The notes: generated from the sequence alone by a model not told the origin. 64,000 nucleotides of DNA from Streptococcus sanguinis SK355 (GCF_000212855.1 NZ_GL890993.1:2193189-2257188); one strand, 5' to 3'; positions 52,330 to 61,490 are shown, counted from the first letter of the stretch. Numbers and translations: made by a program.

Positions 52330-52890
52330 TTACTGTTTTTTAGGCATGTTTGAAACAAACAGATAAGACATTTTCAAAACATTTACCAGTTTATCACGTT
52401 TTTCTTTTACGCTTTGCAGGAACGGATCCCGTACCTCTGCTGGAACTTCTAGATCATCTGGACCAAACTGAGATAATTGATCACTAAGAGTCTGTTTTGA
52501 TTCTTCAAAAGCTTTCAATGCTGTTTCCGCTTCTTTGTCAAAATCAGTTCTTTCAGACTCAGGGAGTTTTTCTCTAATTTCTCCACTATATTTGATGTAA
52601 TTATCCGCAAGCTTATTGTACACGGTTTTTAAATCACCAATTGTTGTTGCGTTAGCGATTTCTTCGTCTGTAACCAAGACAAAGTCAGGTGTTTCTAGAT
52701 TGGCACTTGACGAAGTACTTGAGCTGCTTGAGTTACTTTCTTTACTGCTTGATTTTGAAGACTTTTTAACTGAGCTAGAAGCAACCTTGCTTTCTGAAGA
52801 TTTAGAAGTAACGGATGAATGATTATTTGAACATGCTGCTAAGGTAACTGCTGCTAAAAGAACCACGCTGGCTGAAAAAATCTTTTTCAT
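52330..52890 (-). CDS. Serine-rich lipoprotein of unknown function
   Basis: The 186-residue protein has a lipoprotein signal peptide with lipobox LAAC (Cys near 20). A Ser/Lys-rich linker (about 24-70) follows, and then a helical domain (about 75-186) with KTVYNKLADNYIKYSGEI. The family is not recognised. AAGGAGATAAAA precedes the ATG. It stands alone, between convergent transcripts. Confidence 0.82.
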   Translation of the reverse strand: MKKIFSASVVLLAAVTLAACSNNHSSVTSKSSESKVASSSVKKSSKSSSKESNSSSSSTSSSANLETPDFVLVTDEEIANATTIGDLKTVYNKLADNYIKYSGEIREKLPESERTDFDKEAETALKAFEESKQTLSDQLSQFGPDDLEVPAEVRDPFLQSVKEKRDKLVNVLKMSYLFVSNMPKKQ

Positions 52891-52966
52891 TTTTATCTCC
52901 TTAAATAATAAGTAATTTCATTATAGAATAAAACTAATGAGCTGTCAAAAAGTTGCTGAAAACTCG

Positions 52967-53686
52967 TCATCCAACAAGCGACTGCCGACCATAGTCTGTT
53001 AGATCACTCCCCAAGCGAGCGTAGAGGCCTTGGGCAGTCTCTTCTTCATTGAGGATTTGCTGTAATTCTGCATCTGTCACTCCAACCAACTCAATAAAAT
53101 CTACCCGACCATGGACTGTCTCCAAAGGCTGGGCTTCTACATCCGGAACCGTGATAAAACCTGTCAAAGCAGATTCCTGTTCACGGTCAAAGCCAAGAAG
53201 CTGTCCAGTATAAATGTATTCAAAAGGCTGATAAACCTCTCCGGTCTCAAAGGTCCGGCGCGCCAACTCCTGAAAAATCGTGACGATATTGATAAATTCA
53301 TCATTAGCTTGGTAATTTCCTTTTTTCAGTCGCATGGTAAATTCAAAACCATAGCCACTATAGTTTGGATCTTCACTGAGTTTTTCATACAGTTCAGACA
53401 AGCCATAACTAACCAAATGCCAAGAGTCACCAGCATCATAGACATCTACACCATCCAGCGGATCCGGCCCGCCAAAACGCCATTTTACAATGGCCTCAAT
53501 GTGATCTACCGGCTCTTGATTATTATATATCCGAGCAAATTCTGTTGAGATGGCTTCCCATCCCGGAGCATCCACATAATCTTCTACCGGCTCGACATCT
53601 TCTACTACTTCTTCGTACTCTTCATCGAAAACTTCCTCAGCTTCCTGATTTTCCGACTGTTTTTTAAAGAAATCAAAAATTCCCAT
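52967..53686 (-). CDS. Suppressor-of-fused (SUFU) domain protein
   Basis: The 239-residue soluble protein has a very acidic amino-terminal 40 residues (EEVFDEEYEEVVEDVEPVED). A SUFU-like domain follows, with DHIEAIVKWRFGGPDPLDGVDVYD, WHLVSYGLSELYEK and GYGFEFTMRLKKG. The carboxyl part is QLLGFDREQESALTGF onward. Bacterial SUFU proteins often act as immunity proteins for secreted toxins, but no toxin gene lies beside this copy. It could equally be a housekeeping member. AAGGAGGAAAAA gives a strong ribosome site. Confidence 0.88.
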   Translation of the reverse strand: MGIFDFFKKQSENQEAEEVFDEEYEEVVEDVEPVEDYVDAPGWEAISTEFARIYNNQEPVDHIEAIVKWRFGGPDPLDGVDVYDAGDSWHLVSYGLSELYEKLSEDPNYSGYGFEFTMRLKKGNYQANDEFINIVTIFQELARRTFETGEVYQPFEYIYTGQLLGFDREQESALTGFITVPDVEAQPLETVHGRVDFIELVGVTDAELQQILNEEETAQGLYARLGSDLTDYGRQSLVG

Positions 53687-53796
53687 TTTTTCCTCCTTGA
53701 ATTAATTTGAAAACAGTATAGCATAAAAAACGAGGAATTACTTTTATGATAGAAGGAAATTTATTTTTGTTTTTATCGTTTTTCGATATATTTTTC

Positions 53797-53825
53797 TTGA
53801 AATACAATAAAAAATAGATTATAAT
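53797..53825 (+). promoter_or_regulatory. Promoter of the DUF2975/XRE pair
   Basis: TTGAAA (53797-53802) and TATAAT (53820-53825) are separated by exactly 17 bases, 57 bases before the start. Confidence 0.7.
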
Positions 53826-53882
53826 AAGAATAAAAGGAAAAGAAAATCTACTGCCGGCTGATTTTCGATAGAGGTAAGCATC

Positions 53883-54410
53883 ATGAAAAAGATTGAATTA
53901 AAAAATAACTCTTTGCTCAAAGATATCGTTACTCTACTGAATCTTATCATAGTGGGTTATGCTGCTATTCTAGTGTTTCTTACTATCCTAAGTGTGATTT
54001 CTTACACTGGTCTTTCCGACAGGTTGGGAATAAAGCTCAATGTTCAATTTCTGCCCTCAGCTGATTTTTCAAATTGGTGGAGTATTCTAGCCTTTGTTAT
54101 AAATCTTCTCACAGCTTCTTTGACTATTTATCTCATCTATCTTGCTCGTAATTTCATCAAAAATTTGATTGGTGGAAAGATTTTTGATTCATCAAACACG
54201 CAACTAGCTGATAAGGCATGGAAAGTCTTTTTGGCTCTGACCTTTCTTTCCGTCAAGGTTGCTGCATCAGGCAATCCCATCACCCTCCCCTTCTCTTTTA
54301 ACGCCAGTATGAGCTTTACACCTCTCTTGGGTGCTCTGATTATTTGGCTGATGATGAAAATTCTGGAAAAGGGGATTGATATAGCTGAAGAGAATGAATT
54401 TACCATCTAA
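53883..54410 (+). CDS. DUF2975 family membrane protein
   Basis: The 175-residue protein has four helices (about 16-40, 60-88, 115-133 and 140-160). Length, topology (two pairs, charged ends, IFDSSNTQLADKAWKVF between) and a small XRE gene right after it fit DUF2975. The membrane protein likely controls its regulator partner; the signal is unknown. GAGGTAAGCATC precedes the ATG. Confidence 0.87.
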   Translation: MKKIELKNNSLLKDIVTLLNLIIVGYAAILVFLTILSVISYTGLSDRLGIKLNVQFLPSADFSNWWSILAFVINLLTASLTIYLIYLARNFIKNLIGGKIFDSSNTQLADKAWKVFLALTFLSVKVAASGNPITLPFSFNASMSFTPLLGALIIWLMMKILEKGIDIAEENEFTI

Positions 54411-54422
54411 GAGGCTGCTATC

Positions 54423-54629
54423 ATGATTATCGTTAATCTTGATGTCCAGCTGGCCAAGAAAAAGATGAAACTGGGTGAACTGGCCGATATCATCGGTATC
54501 ACCAACGCCAACCTTTCCATTCTCAAAACGGGCAAGGCCAAGGCTATCCGATTTAGCACCCTCAATGCTATCTGTCAGGCCCTTGATTGCCAGCCCGGAG
54601 ACATCCTAGAATTTACAGATGATGAATAG
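54423..54629 (+). CDS. Small XRE-family (Cro/CI-like, YozG-type) regulator
   Basis: The 68-residue protein is little more than a helix-turn-helix: MKLGELADIIGITNANLSIL, then FSTLNAICQALDCQPGDIL at the end. It begins 12 bases after the DUF2975 stop with AGAGGCTGCTATC upstream. Such pairs are common in Firmicutes, and targets are usually their own promoter and a neighbour. Confidence 0.92.
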   Translation: MIIVNLDVQLAKKKMKLGELADIIGITNANLSILKTGKAKAIRFSTLNAICQALDCQPGDILEFTDDE

Positions 54630-54665
54630 TCATAACCACCCGTTAAACAGGTGGTTATGACTATT
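54627..54665 (+). terminator. Strong terminator
   Basis: ATAGTCATAACCACC pairs perfectly with GGTGGTTATGACTAT across about eight bases, followed by TTGTTTG. The left arm includes the stop codon of the XRE gene. Confidence 0.9.
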
Positions 54666-54711
54666 TGTTTGTTTTAAACAAAAATGCGGGTTTGCAATAT
54701 AGTATAGGACA

Positions 54712-54751
54712 TAAAAAAGCACCTCGCAATGATGTGCAAGATGCTTTCGCC
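54712..54751 (-). terminator. Terminator of the DUF4230 operon
   Basis: AAAGCA and TTGC arms pair with GCGA and TGCTTT (two mismatches), followed by TTTTATG on the minus strand, 65 bases after the stop at 54816. Confidence 0.55.
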
Positions 54752-54815
54752 AGTAGATAGAACGATACATTTCACTATCAGCTAAACGGTAACAATACTC
54801 ATAAAGTTATGATTC

Positions 54816-55472
54816 TTATTTATTCATATTTTTAAATGTCACTTTTGCCTCGAGATCAATACTAGTCACGATATTTGTATAATAGTGTTCTGCCGATTCC
54901 GTAATGAGATTTTTATATTGTTTAATGTACTCTTCTTGTTCTTTATTGCTAAGAGATTTAGCGACATGCTCTCCAGTATCAATATTTTCTGTTGAACCGC
55001 TCAACAGCTGTCCACTCATATCGTAGAGTTTGTATCGATCTTTGGGATTATCCGAGACCTCTACACCTATAACTTCATATTTAGGTATAGTTAACTCGTA
55101 CTCATGTTCAGCAATTTTCTTAATCTTAATTCTTTCTTTAATTCCAAATTTAGCCGTATAATTAAGAATGATGATTGCTTTCTTAACAGAGAGTGGAATA
55201 CTGATATTGGTACCAGGTATTTTTTTATCTTTCTCAATCGTTTCAACCTTTTGAATCCCTACATCCAAAAAAACACTTTCGTTGACTTTCTCTAAGCGAG
55301 TGATTTGCGTATAGATTTGGCTTCGCTCATCTGAAGCGTTTTTACCTTGGAAAAACCCAATGATATTATAAGTTTTCGCAACAACAAAAAAGATAGCAAG
55401 AACGGCTACCACAATCCAAACATAAATCTTAGCCCCCAAAACTTTTTTTATGAAATCCTTAACTATTTTCAT
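54816..55472 (-). CDS. DUF4230 family membrane-anchored protein
   Basis: The 218-residue protein has one amino-terminal helix (about 15-36). An external domain follows, with LEKVNESVFLDVGIQKVET, NYTAKFGIKERIKIKKI and the closing IDLEAKVTFKNM. These match DUF4230, whose role is unknown. Its ribosome site GGAGGAAG lies in the last codons of the small gene at 55477, so the two are coupled. It is preceded by no other gene, so it and its partner form a two-gene operon. Confidence 0.87.
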   Translation of the reverse strand: MKIVKDFIKKVLGAKIYVWIVVAVLAIFFVVAKTYNIIGFFQGKNASDERSQIYTQITRLEKVNESVFLDVGIQKVETIEKDKKIPGTNISIPLSVKKAIIILNYTAKFGIKERIKIKKIAEHEYELTIPKYEVIGVEVSDNPKDRYKLYDMSGQLLSGSTENIDTGEHVAKSLSNKEQEEYIKQYKNLITESAEHYYTNIVTSIDLEAKVTFKNMNK

Positions 55473-55476
55473 TATA

Positions 55477-55611
55477 TTACTTCCTCCGAATCAAAAATGC
55501 TGTTCCAAGGCTAATAATAGCTAGAAAAGCTGCTAAATAAGGATTCAGCGGAAAGAGAATGACAATTAAAAGCAACAACAAAACAAGTGATGCAATTTTT
55601 ACTATTTTCAT
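55477..55611 (-). CDS. Small 44-residue membrane protein coupled to DUF4230
   Basis: The ATG at 55611 follows AGGAG by six bases. The product is nearly all hydrophobic: MKIVKIASLV start, a helix to about 20, FPLNPYLAAF, a second helix, and an IRRK end. Its first residues resemble the start of the DUF4230 protein (MKIVK). The stop is four bases before the DUF4230 ATG. No family is known; the position suggests a subunit or a membrane partner. Confidence 0.7.
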   Translation of the reverse strand: MKIVKIASLVLLLLLIVILFPLNPYLAAFLAIISLGTAFLIRRK

Positions 55612-55695
55612 AATATACTCCTAAAACTTTTTCAATAAAAATTATATAAATATATATACCTTTTGTCAAGCGTTTTCATATCGTCTTATACAGAA

Positions 55696-55725
55696 AATTC
55701 CCCGGCAGCCTCCTGCTGGGGGATT
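55696..55725 (-). terminator. Terminator of metG
   Basis: TCCCC and AGCAG arms pair with CTGC and GGGGA, one mismatch, on the minus strand, then AATTTTCTG, 20 bases after the metG stop. Confidence 0.75.
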
Positions 55726-55744
55726 GTCATTAGATCAAAGATTG

Positions 55745-57742
55745 TTATCCAATCAAACTTCCATTTGGGACTTTTTCGTCCACAGTAAGGAGAGTCAGTT
55801 GGTCGCCGTGCTCAGCTGATAGAATCATACCTTGGCTGATACGGCCCATCATTTTACGCGGTTTGAGATTGGCTACGATTTGGACTTTCTTACCAACCAG
55901 CTCTTGCTCGTTTGGATAGTACTTAGCAATACCAGAGAGGATTTGGCGGTCTTCACCGTCTCCTGCATCCAAGCGGAACTGAAGAAGCTTATCAGAACCT
56001 TCAACTTTAGAAACTTCTTTAACTTCTGCGACACGGATTTCTACCTTATCAAAGTCGTCAAATTTGATTTCCTTGCGGTTAAGTTTGAGCTCGACTTCTT
56101 CTGGATTCCATTCCTTTTCAACCGCAGGTTTGTTGCCTTCCATTTGTCCCTTGATATAGGCAATTTCTTCTTCCATATCGAGACGCGGGAAGATTGGTGT
56201 TCCTTTTTCTACAACTGTCAGACCTGCTGGAAGCTGGTCAATTGCTAGATTTTCCAGTGAAACCGCTTGAGGCAAGCCTAGTTGGCCGAGGACAGCCTTG
56301 CTGGTTTCCATCATGAAAGGCTCAATCATGTGGGCAACAACACGGAGGCTCGCTGCTAAGTGGCTCATGACTGCTGCCAGTTCTTTGACCTTGGCTTCAT
56401 CCTTAGCCAGAACCCAAGGTGCTGTTTCATCGATATATTTATTGGTGCGGGAGATGAGCGTCCAGACTGCTTCCAGCGCGCGTGGGTAATCTACTGCATC
56501 CATGTGTTTGTAGTAGTCAGAGATGGATTCAGATGCCACCTGAGCCAGAGCTCCATCAAAGTCTGTCACATTTTCTTCATAGGCTGGCACCTGACCGTTA
56601 AAGTACTTGTTAATCATAGAAACAGTACGGTTGAGCAAGTTTCCAAGGTCATTAGCTAACTCATAGTTGATACGACCGACATAGTCCTCAGGTGTGAATG
56701 TTCCATCAGATCCCACCGGAAGACTGCGCATGAGGTAATAACGCAGGGCATCCAAACCATAACGTTCTACCAGCATTTCCGGATAGACTACATTGCCCTT
56801 AGATTTGGACATCTTGCCATCCTTCATGACAAACCAGCCGTGAGCAATCAAGCGGTCGGGTAGCTTAATATCCAGCATCATGAGCAGAATTGGCCAGTAG
56901 ATAGAGTGGAAACGCAAAATGTCCTTGCCCACCATGTGGAAGACTGTTCCATTCCAGAATTTATCATAGTTAGCATGATCATCCTGACCGTAGCCAAGTG
57001 CTGTCGCATAGTTGAGTAGGGCATCAATCCAGACATAAATTACGTGTTTAGGATTAGATGGTACCGGCACGCCCCAAGTAAAGGTTGTCCGAGATACCGC
57101 TAAATCTTCCAGGCCCGGCTCAATGAAGTTTTTCAGCATTTCATTGAGACGTCCGTCCGGCGTGATAAAGTCAGGATGTGATTTGAAAAATTCTACCAAG
57201 CGGTCTTGGTACTTGCTGAGGCGCAGGAAGTAAGACTCTTCTGATACCCACTCCACTTCATGTCCAGATGGGGCAATTCCACCAGTTACTTTTCCATTTT
57301 CATCACGGAAGACTTCTGCCAGCTGGCTTTCAGTAAAGAATTCCTCATCAGATACAGAATACCAGCCTGAATATTCACCCAAGTAAATATCATCTTGGGC
57401 TAAGAGACGCTCAAAGACATCGGCTACAACCTTTTCATGGTAGTCATCGGTAGTCCGGATAAATTTATCATAAGAAATATCCAGCAGTTTCCAGAGTTCC
57501 TTGACCCCAACTGCCATGCCATCGACATAAGCTTGTGGGCTGATACCAGCTTCTTCTGCCTTAGCCTGAATCTTCTGTCCATGCTCGTCAAGGCCAGTCA
57601 GATAGAAAACATCGTAGCCCATGAGACGCTTGTAGCGAGCCAGAACATCACAAGCAATGGTCGTATAGGCAGACCCGATATGGAGTTTACCGCTCGGATA
57701 ATAGATAGGGGTTGTAATATAAAACGATTGTTTTTCAGTCAT
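55745..57742 (-). CDS. metG: Methionyl-tRNA synthetase
   Basis: This 665-residue class I synthetase charges tRNA-Met. [20 protein letters not shown] contains the HIGH-type motif (LHIG), and [14 protein letters not shown] has KMSKS. The CP domain (about 115-170) has no Cys4 zinc knuckle, as in the shorter MetRS2 branch. The anticodon-binding helices lie at about 360-530. The carboxyl tRNA-binding OB domain (about 560-665) has [21 protein letters not shown] and [11 protein letters not shown]. There is one copy in the window and no leader motif such as a T-box could be seen in the short upstream gap. Confidence 0.97.
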   Translation of the reverse strand: MTEKQSFYITTPIYYPSGKLHIGSAYTTIACDVLARYKRLMGYDVFYLTGLDEHGQKIQAKAEEAGISPQAYVDGMAVGVKELWKLLDISYDKFIRTTDDYHEKVVADVFERLLAQDDIYLGEYSGWYSVSDEEFFTESQLAEVFRDENGKVTGGIAPSGHEVEWVSEESYFLRLSKYQDRLVEFFKSHPDFITPDGRLNEMLKNFIEPGLEDLAVSRTTFTWGVPVPSNPKHVIYVWIDALLNYATALGYGQDDHANYDKFWNGTVFHMVGKDILRFHSIYWPILLMMLDIKLPDRLIAHGWFVMKDGKMSKSKGNVVYPEMLVERYGLDALRYYLMRSLPVGSDGTFTPEDYVGRINYELANDLGNLLNRTVSMINKYFNGQVPAYEENVTDFDGALAQVASESISDYYKHMDAVDYPRALEAVWTLISRTNKYIDETAPWVLAKDEAKVKELAAVMSHLAASLRVVAHMIEPFMMETSKAVLGQLGLPQAVSLENLAIDQLPAGLTVVEKGTPIFPRLDMEEEIAYIKGQMEGNKPAVEKEWNPEEVELKLNRKEIKFDDFDKVEIRVAEVKEVSKVEGSDKLLQFRLDAGDGEDRQILSGIAKYYPNEQELVGKKVQIVANLKPRKMMGRISQGMILSAEHGDQLTLLTVDEKVPNGSLIG

Positions 57743-57844
57743 TTTTTAATCCTTTCAAGGCTAATGAAACCTTTTTTAATAGCACTTCATTATATCATAT
57801 TTTGTTAAGTTTGCGAAAAGACATTCATTAACAGTCAAATCAAT

Positions 57845-57871
57845 TAAAAAACCTAGAAAATATTCTAGGTT
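57845..57871 (-). terminator. Terminator of the DUF3290-DUF421 operon
   Basis: AACCTAGAA pairs with TTCTAGGTT across four bases, followed by TTTTAATTG on the minus strand. It starts in the last codon of the DUF421 gene. Confidence 0.85.
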
Positions 57872-58503
57872 TAATAGGTCACAACATTCAAGTTGCCGCT
57901 TTCGTACTCTGCGATGAAGATATTCGAAATATCGGTGTATCCGTCTTTAGCCAGTCTCTCCACCAGCCACTCTTCTGTTTTATCAATAGACTCCAGAATA
58001 TCAATCTGGACAACACCATCTGTGATAAGAGGATATTTAGGATTCTCTTCACCAGCCTGTACAATAATCAGCTGGCCGTTTTGTTCTATAACCGCCCGTT
58101 TGACCTGCTTGAGCTGGAAAATACCTTGGCTGCGCAGCTTCAAAGCCACATCTGCTGCTGAAAGACCAACAGAACGGCAGGCTTCGGGAATCAATTTCCC
58201 ATGCTGAATCAACGTTGTCGGCTTGCCATCAATCAAATGCTTGACCGCACGGACATTGTTATTGAGCCATTTCAGGGTCAAGACCAAGATGGTCCACATA
58301 ATGAGAATGACCGCATACTGAAGAATATTAATGGAGCTATTATAAATCACCCCACCGATAATGCCACCAAGGACATAGTTTTGAATCTGGTCGATCGCTG
58401 AATTGGGCGCCAGATTGCCTTTTCCCGTCACGTTGATGACAAAAACCAGTGAAAAAAGCCCCAATGCTAGTTTAATTAGGATTTCAAGAAAATTCAATGT
58501 CAT
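57871..58503 (-). CDS. DUF421 (YetF-like) membrane protein
   Basis: The 210-residue protein has three helices (about 7-25, 42-60 and 63-80) followed by a cytosolic alpha/beta region. The family signature is GKPTTLIQHGKLIPEACRSVGLSAADVALKLRSQGI, and VQAGEENPKYPLI follows. The role is unknown; homologues are found in stress and spore genes of bacilli. Its start overlaps the DUF3290 stop by four bases (ATGA), so the pair is coupled. The DUF421-DUF3290 pair is conserved in streptococci and enterococci. Confidence 0.9.
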   Translation of the reverse strand: MTLNFLEILIKLALGLFSLVFVINVTGKGNLAPNSAIDQIQNYVLGGIIGGVIYNSSINILQYAVILIMWTILVLTLKWLNNNVRAVKHLIDGKPTTLIQHGKLIPEACRSVGLSAADVALKLRSQGIFQLKQVKRAVIEQNGQLIIVQAGEENPKYPLITDGVVQIDILESIDKTEEWLVERLAKDGYTDISNIFIAEYESGNLNVVTY

Positions 58504-58955
58504 TTTTCAACCTCCACTATTTCGATATCTGTCGTCTTATGCAAGTCAATTTTTTCAAGCAGATATTTATCCGGCTCACTACCGCTCATAGCCCGATAAA
58601 AGTTCTTTCCGACTTTCAAAATCGCTCCATCTGTCGCAGCTGAAGTATTGACATAGACCTCCGACTTATCCACACCCAAGTCTTCTGAAATGACCTCAAT
58701 AAAATGCAGAGAGGTTTGAAACTGGTTGTTAGAATCCTGGTCAGTCTGAAAATTGCTAATGCCAATCAAGACCATAGCCACCAAGGCCAAAACAGAGATG
58801 ATGGCTAGTTCTCGAAATTTTGAATCACGCTTATTGCGATAGGCCTTAAAAGCAAAAAATCCTGTCACAAGGAGCAGCAAGACAGAAAGCGCAACTGTCA
58901 CCCAGTTTTGCTGACTAATCTGACTCAAAACATAATCATAAGAATAGAATTTCAT
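58500..58955 (-). CDS. DUF3290 family protein
   Basis: The 151-residue protein has two helices (about 17-37 and 48-66) and a soluble tail with YVNTSAATDGAILKVGKNFYRAMSGS. This matches DUF3290. The length is usual. It is the first gene of a two-gene operon with DUF421. GGGAAGAAACC precedes the ATG. No function is known. Confidence 0.88.
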   Translation of the reverse strand: MKFYSYDYVLSQISQQNWVTVALSVLLLLVTGFFAFKAYRNKRDSKFRELAIISVLALVAMVLIGISNFQTDQDSNNQFQTSLHFIEVISEDLGVDKSEVYVNTSAATDGAILKVGKNFYRAMSGSEPDKYLLEKIDLHKTTDIEIVEVEK

Positions 58956-59096
58956 GGTTTCTTCCCTCTATTTTTCTAGAAACATTATAGAAAAATTTTC
59001 ATCTTTTTTCAAGCATTCTTACAATCACTTTGCTATAAATCAGTTCTAAATTTTGTTATAATAAACTCAGTAAATTTTACTAGAAAAGGAAATTTT

Positions 59097-59924
59097 ATGA
59101 AACTCATCTCTTGGAACATTGATTCTCTCAACGCCGCATTAACCAGTGATTCTGCCCGCGCTAAGCTCTCTCAGGCCGTCCTTCAAACCTTGCAAGCTGA
59201 AAATGCAGATATTATCGCCATTCAGGAAACAAAACTGTCTGCGACAGGTCCGACCAAAAAACACGTGGAAATTTTGACAAAGCTTTTCCCAGAATATGAA
59301 AACACTTGGCGCTCCTCCCAAGAGCCGGCCCGCAAAGGCTATGCAGGAACCATGTTCCTCTACAAAAAAGAACTGAAGCCAACCATAACCTTCCCAGAAA
59401 TCGGCGCTCCATCAACCATGGATGTTGAAGGCCGCATCATTACGCTGGAATTTGACGGTTTCTTTGTCACTCAGGTCTATACGCCTAATGCTGGCGATGG
59501 CCTCAAACGCTTGGATGACCGTCAAGTCTGGGATGCCAAATACGCTGAATACTTGGCAACACTAGATGAACAAAAACCAGTCCTCGCTACTGGCGACTAC
59601 AATGTGGCCCACAAGGAAATCGACTTGGCTAATCCAGCCAGCAACCGTCGTTCACCAGGCTTTACCGACGAAGAACGTGCTGGCTTCACCAACCTGCTAG
59701 CTAAAGGCTTCACCGATACCTTCCGCCACTTACACGGCGATATCCCTAACCAATACACTTGGTGGGCGCAACGCAGTAAGACTTCTAAAATCAACAATAC
59801 AGGCTGGAGAATTGACTACTGGCTGACCAGTAACCGTGTAGCTGACAAGGTGACCAAGTCTGATATGATTGACTCCGGTGCGCGCCAAGACCACACACCT
59901 ATTGTCATGGAGATTGAGCTCTAA
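59097..59924 (+). CDS. exoA: Exodeoxyribonuclease III / AP endonuclease
   Basis: The 275-residue enzyme belongs to the exonuclease III group of the endonuclease/phosphatase fold. It has MKLISWNIDSLNAAL, IIAIQETKLSATG with the metal Glu, TGDYNVAHKEIDLANP with the Asp/Asn pair, WWAQRSKTSKINNTGWRIDYWL, and the final DHTPIVMEI with the catalytic His. It cuts abasic sites in base excision repair. Endonuclease III (nth) lies two genes on. TATAAT at 59059-59064 is a probable -10, and AAAAGGAAATTTT is before the ATG. Confidence 0.95.
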   Translation: MKLISWNIDSLNAALTSDSARAKLSQAVLQTLQAENADIIAIQETKLSATGPTKKHVEILTKLFPEYENTWRSSQEPARKGYAGTMFLYKKELKPTITFPEIGAPSTMDVEGRIITLEFDGFFVTQVYTPNAGDGLKRLDDRQVWDAKYAEYLATLDEQKPVLATGDYNVAHKEIDLANPASNRRSPGFTDEERAGFTNLLAKGFTDTFRHLHGDIPNQYTWWAQRSKTSKINNTGWRIDYWLTSNRVADKVTKSDMIDSGARQDHTPIVMEIEL

Positions 59925-59935
59925 GGAGAAAATGA

Positions 59936-60322
59936 ATGGACTATCAAGCTATCATTCCTGAATTTGTGGTATCCGACATCGAAAAATCACGCCACTTCTA
60001 CTGCAACTTGCTGGGATTCTCTGTCCAATACGAACGCCCCGAGGAAAAATTTCTCTTCCTCTCGCTTGAAGACTGCCAACTTATGCTAGAAGAAGGCAGC
60101 GCAGAAGAATTAGCCCAACTAACCTATCCTTTCGGACGCGGTGTCAATATTTCCTTTGGCATTGAGGATGTCCCTCAGCTCCACCAAAAACTGCTGGAAG
60201 CTGACTATCCCATCCATCGTCCCCTGATAAAAAGAGAATTTCGAGTGGGAGATAGCTTTATTTACCCTCATGAGTTTGCAATTTTGGATCCAGATGGTTA
60301 TTTTTTAAGATTTAGTGAATAA
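59936..60322 (+). CDS. VOC superfamily protein (glyoxalase/bleomycin-resistance-like)
   Basis: The 128-residue protein has the paired beta-alpha-beta-beta-beta pattern: IIPEFVVSDIEKSRHFYCNLLGFSV, LMLEEGSA, VNISFGIEDVPQLHQKLLEA and AILDPDGYFLRF. The metal-site Glu/His residues are only partly present, as in antibiotic-binding members. It follows exoA by 11 bases and is probably co-transcribed. The substrate is unknown. Confidence 0.87.
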   Translation: MDYQAIIPEFVVSDIEKSRHFYCNLLGFSVQYERPEEKFLFLSLEDCQLMLEEGSAEELAQLTYPFGRGVNISFGIEDVPQLHQKLLEADYPIHRPLIKREFRVGDSFIYPHEFAILDPDGYFLRFSE

Positions 60323-60353
60323 GAAAGCGAAGTCATCAGACCTCGCTTTTTAA
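60323..60353. terminator. Bidirectional terminator between convergent genes
   Basis: AAAGCGA pairs with TCGCTTT across about 12 bases, with TTTTT on the plus side. It ends both the VOC gene and nth. Confidence 0.75.
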
Positions 60354-60979
60354 ATGTCTTTAAAGTTATAGAGTTGCGGATAGTGATCGCACTCTGGATT
60401 TTTAGGATGGCAGATAGCCCGTCCAAAGTAAATCATGGCCTGATGAGCTGGCAACCAACGTTCCGGTGGAAGGACATCCATAACACGCTTTTCTACTTCA
60501 ATTGGCGTTGCTGACTTTTTGACAATATCATGGTGCTTGCAGATACGTTCCACGTGAGTATCGACAGCAAAGGCTGGAATACCAAAGCCCACACTCATGA
60601 CTACATTAGCCGTCTTACGGCCAACACCGGCCAGGCTTTCCAATTCTGCCCGTGTTTGCGGGACTTGGCCATCAAAATCGTCCAAAAGTTGCTGGGCACA
60701 TTTCTTCAAAAACTTGGCCTTATTGCGATAGAGCCCTAGGCGAGAGATGTATTTAGCAATGTCTGCTTCACCAGCCGCAGCCATGTCTTGAGGACTTGGA
60801 TAGGCTTCAAATAAAGCCGGCGTTGCCTTATTGACCGCAGCATCTGTCGTCTGCGCCGACAGCATGACCGCTACCAAAAGCTCAAAGTGATTGCGAAAAT
60901 CCAGACTGGGCTTGGCATCAGGAAAGAGGGCAATAATCTCTTCAATGACATGTCGAGCTCGTTTTTTTGATAAAACCAT
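60350..60979 (-). CDS. nth: Endonuclease III, without a complete iron-sulphur cluster motif
   Basis: The 209-residue DNA glycosylase/AP lyase has LLVAVMLSAQTTDAAVNKATPALF, then the helix-hairpin-helix LESLAGVGRKTANVVMS with the catalytic Lys, and AVDTHVERI with the catalytic Asp. It removes oxidised pyrimidines. The usual C-x6-C-x2-C-x5-C cluster at the end is reduced to CHPKNPECDHYPQLYNF: the first two cysteines remain and the last two are gone. The enzyme therefore probably has no 4Fe-4S cluster. It is the only gene of its transcript. Confidence 0.93.
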   Translation of the reverse strand: MVLSKKRARHVIEEIIALFPDAKPSLDFRNHFELLVAVMLSAQTTDAAVNKATPALFEAYPSPQDMAAAGEADIAKYISRLGLYRNKAKFLKKCAQQLLDDFDGQVPQTRAELESLAGVGRKTANVVMSVGFGIPAFAVDTHVERICKHHDIVKKSATPIEVEKRVMDVLPPERWLPAHQAMIYFGRAICHPKNPECDHYPQLYNFKDI

Positions 60980-61073
60980 GATTCTTCTTTCTAAGATTGA
61001 GATAGATTTATTATATCATGAAAAGAAGAATCATCCAAAAAACATGATTGAGAAAGCAACTGTTCTTAATACT

Positions 61074-61427
61074 TTACAAACCTAACTCTTCATACGCCTT
61101 TCGGTAGCCAATCTGCAAGATTTGGTTATCTCGAACCAGAAGCGGTCGTTTAATCAGCATGCCGTCTGTTGACAGCAAGTCTACAGCTTCTTGGGCTGTC
61201 AAATGTGGCACCTTTTCTTTGAGACCCAGCTCACGGTATTTGAGACCACTGGTATTGAAAAAGGCCTTGAGCTCAAAGTCCGAGTTCTGGATCCAGTCTA
61301 GGAGCTGGTCCCGGCTAGGTGTATTTTGGACAATATCCACCACTTCAAAGTCCACTCCTAATTGATTGAGCTCAGCCTTGGCCTTGCGGCAGGTAGAGCA
61401 TTTTGGGTATTCGATAAATTGTAACAT
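61074..61427 (-). CDS. ArsC/Spx family thioredoxin-fold protein (YffB-like)
   Basis: The 117-residue protein starts MLQFIEYPKCSTCRKA with a CxxC pair at 10 and 13. It continues with the Spx/ArsC pattern (VDIVQNTPSRDQLLDWI, LKAFFNTSGLKYRELGL, LSTDGMLIKRPLLV). It lacks the RPI residues and RNA-polymerase-binding features of Spx, so a YffB-like reductase is the better call. Real arsenate activity is doubtful. GGAGGAAAAAC is the ribosome site. Confidence 0.88.
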   Translation of the reverse strand: MLQFIEYPKCSTCRKAKAELNQLGVDFEVVDIVQNTPSRDQLLDWIQNSDFELKAFFNTSGLKYRELGLKEKVPHLTAQEAVDLLSTDGMLIKRPLLVRDNQILQIGYRKAYEELGL

Positions 61428-61490
61428 TGTTTTTCCTCCGTCCCTATGATAGCCCAGCTAGCTCCTTCTTGTCAAGCCGAGACTCATTAG

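Noticed and set aside
57743..57870. Possible T-box or methionine leader before metG
   Set aside because: The gap is short and I could not find a specifier loop or the conserved T-box sequence.
61074..61427. Spx global regulator
   Set aside because: The CxxC is present, but the protein is short and lacks the Spx features for polymerase binding; a YffB-like ArsC-family call fits better.
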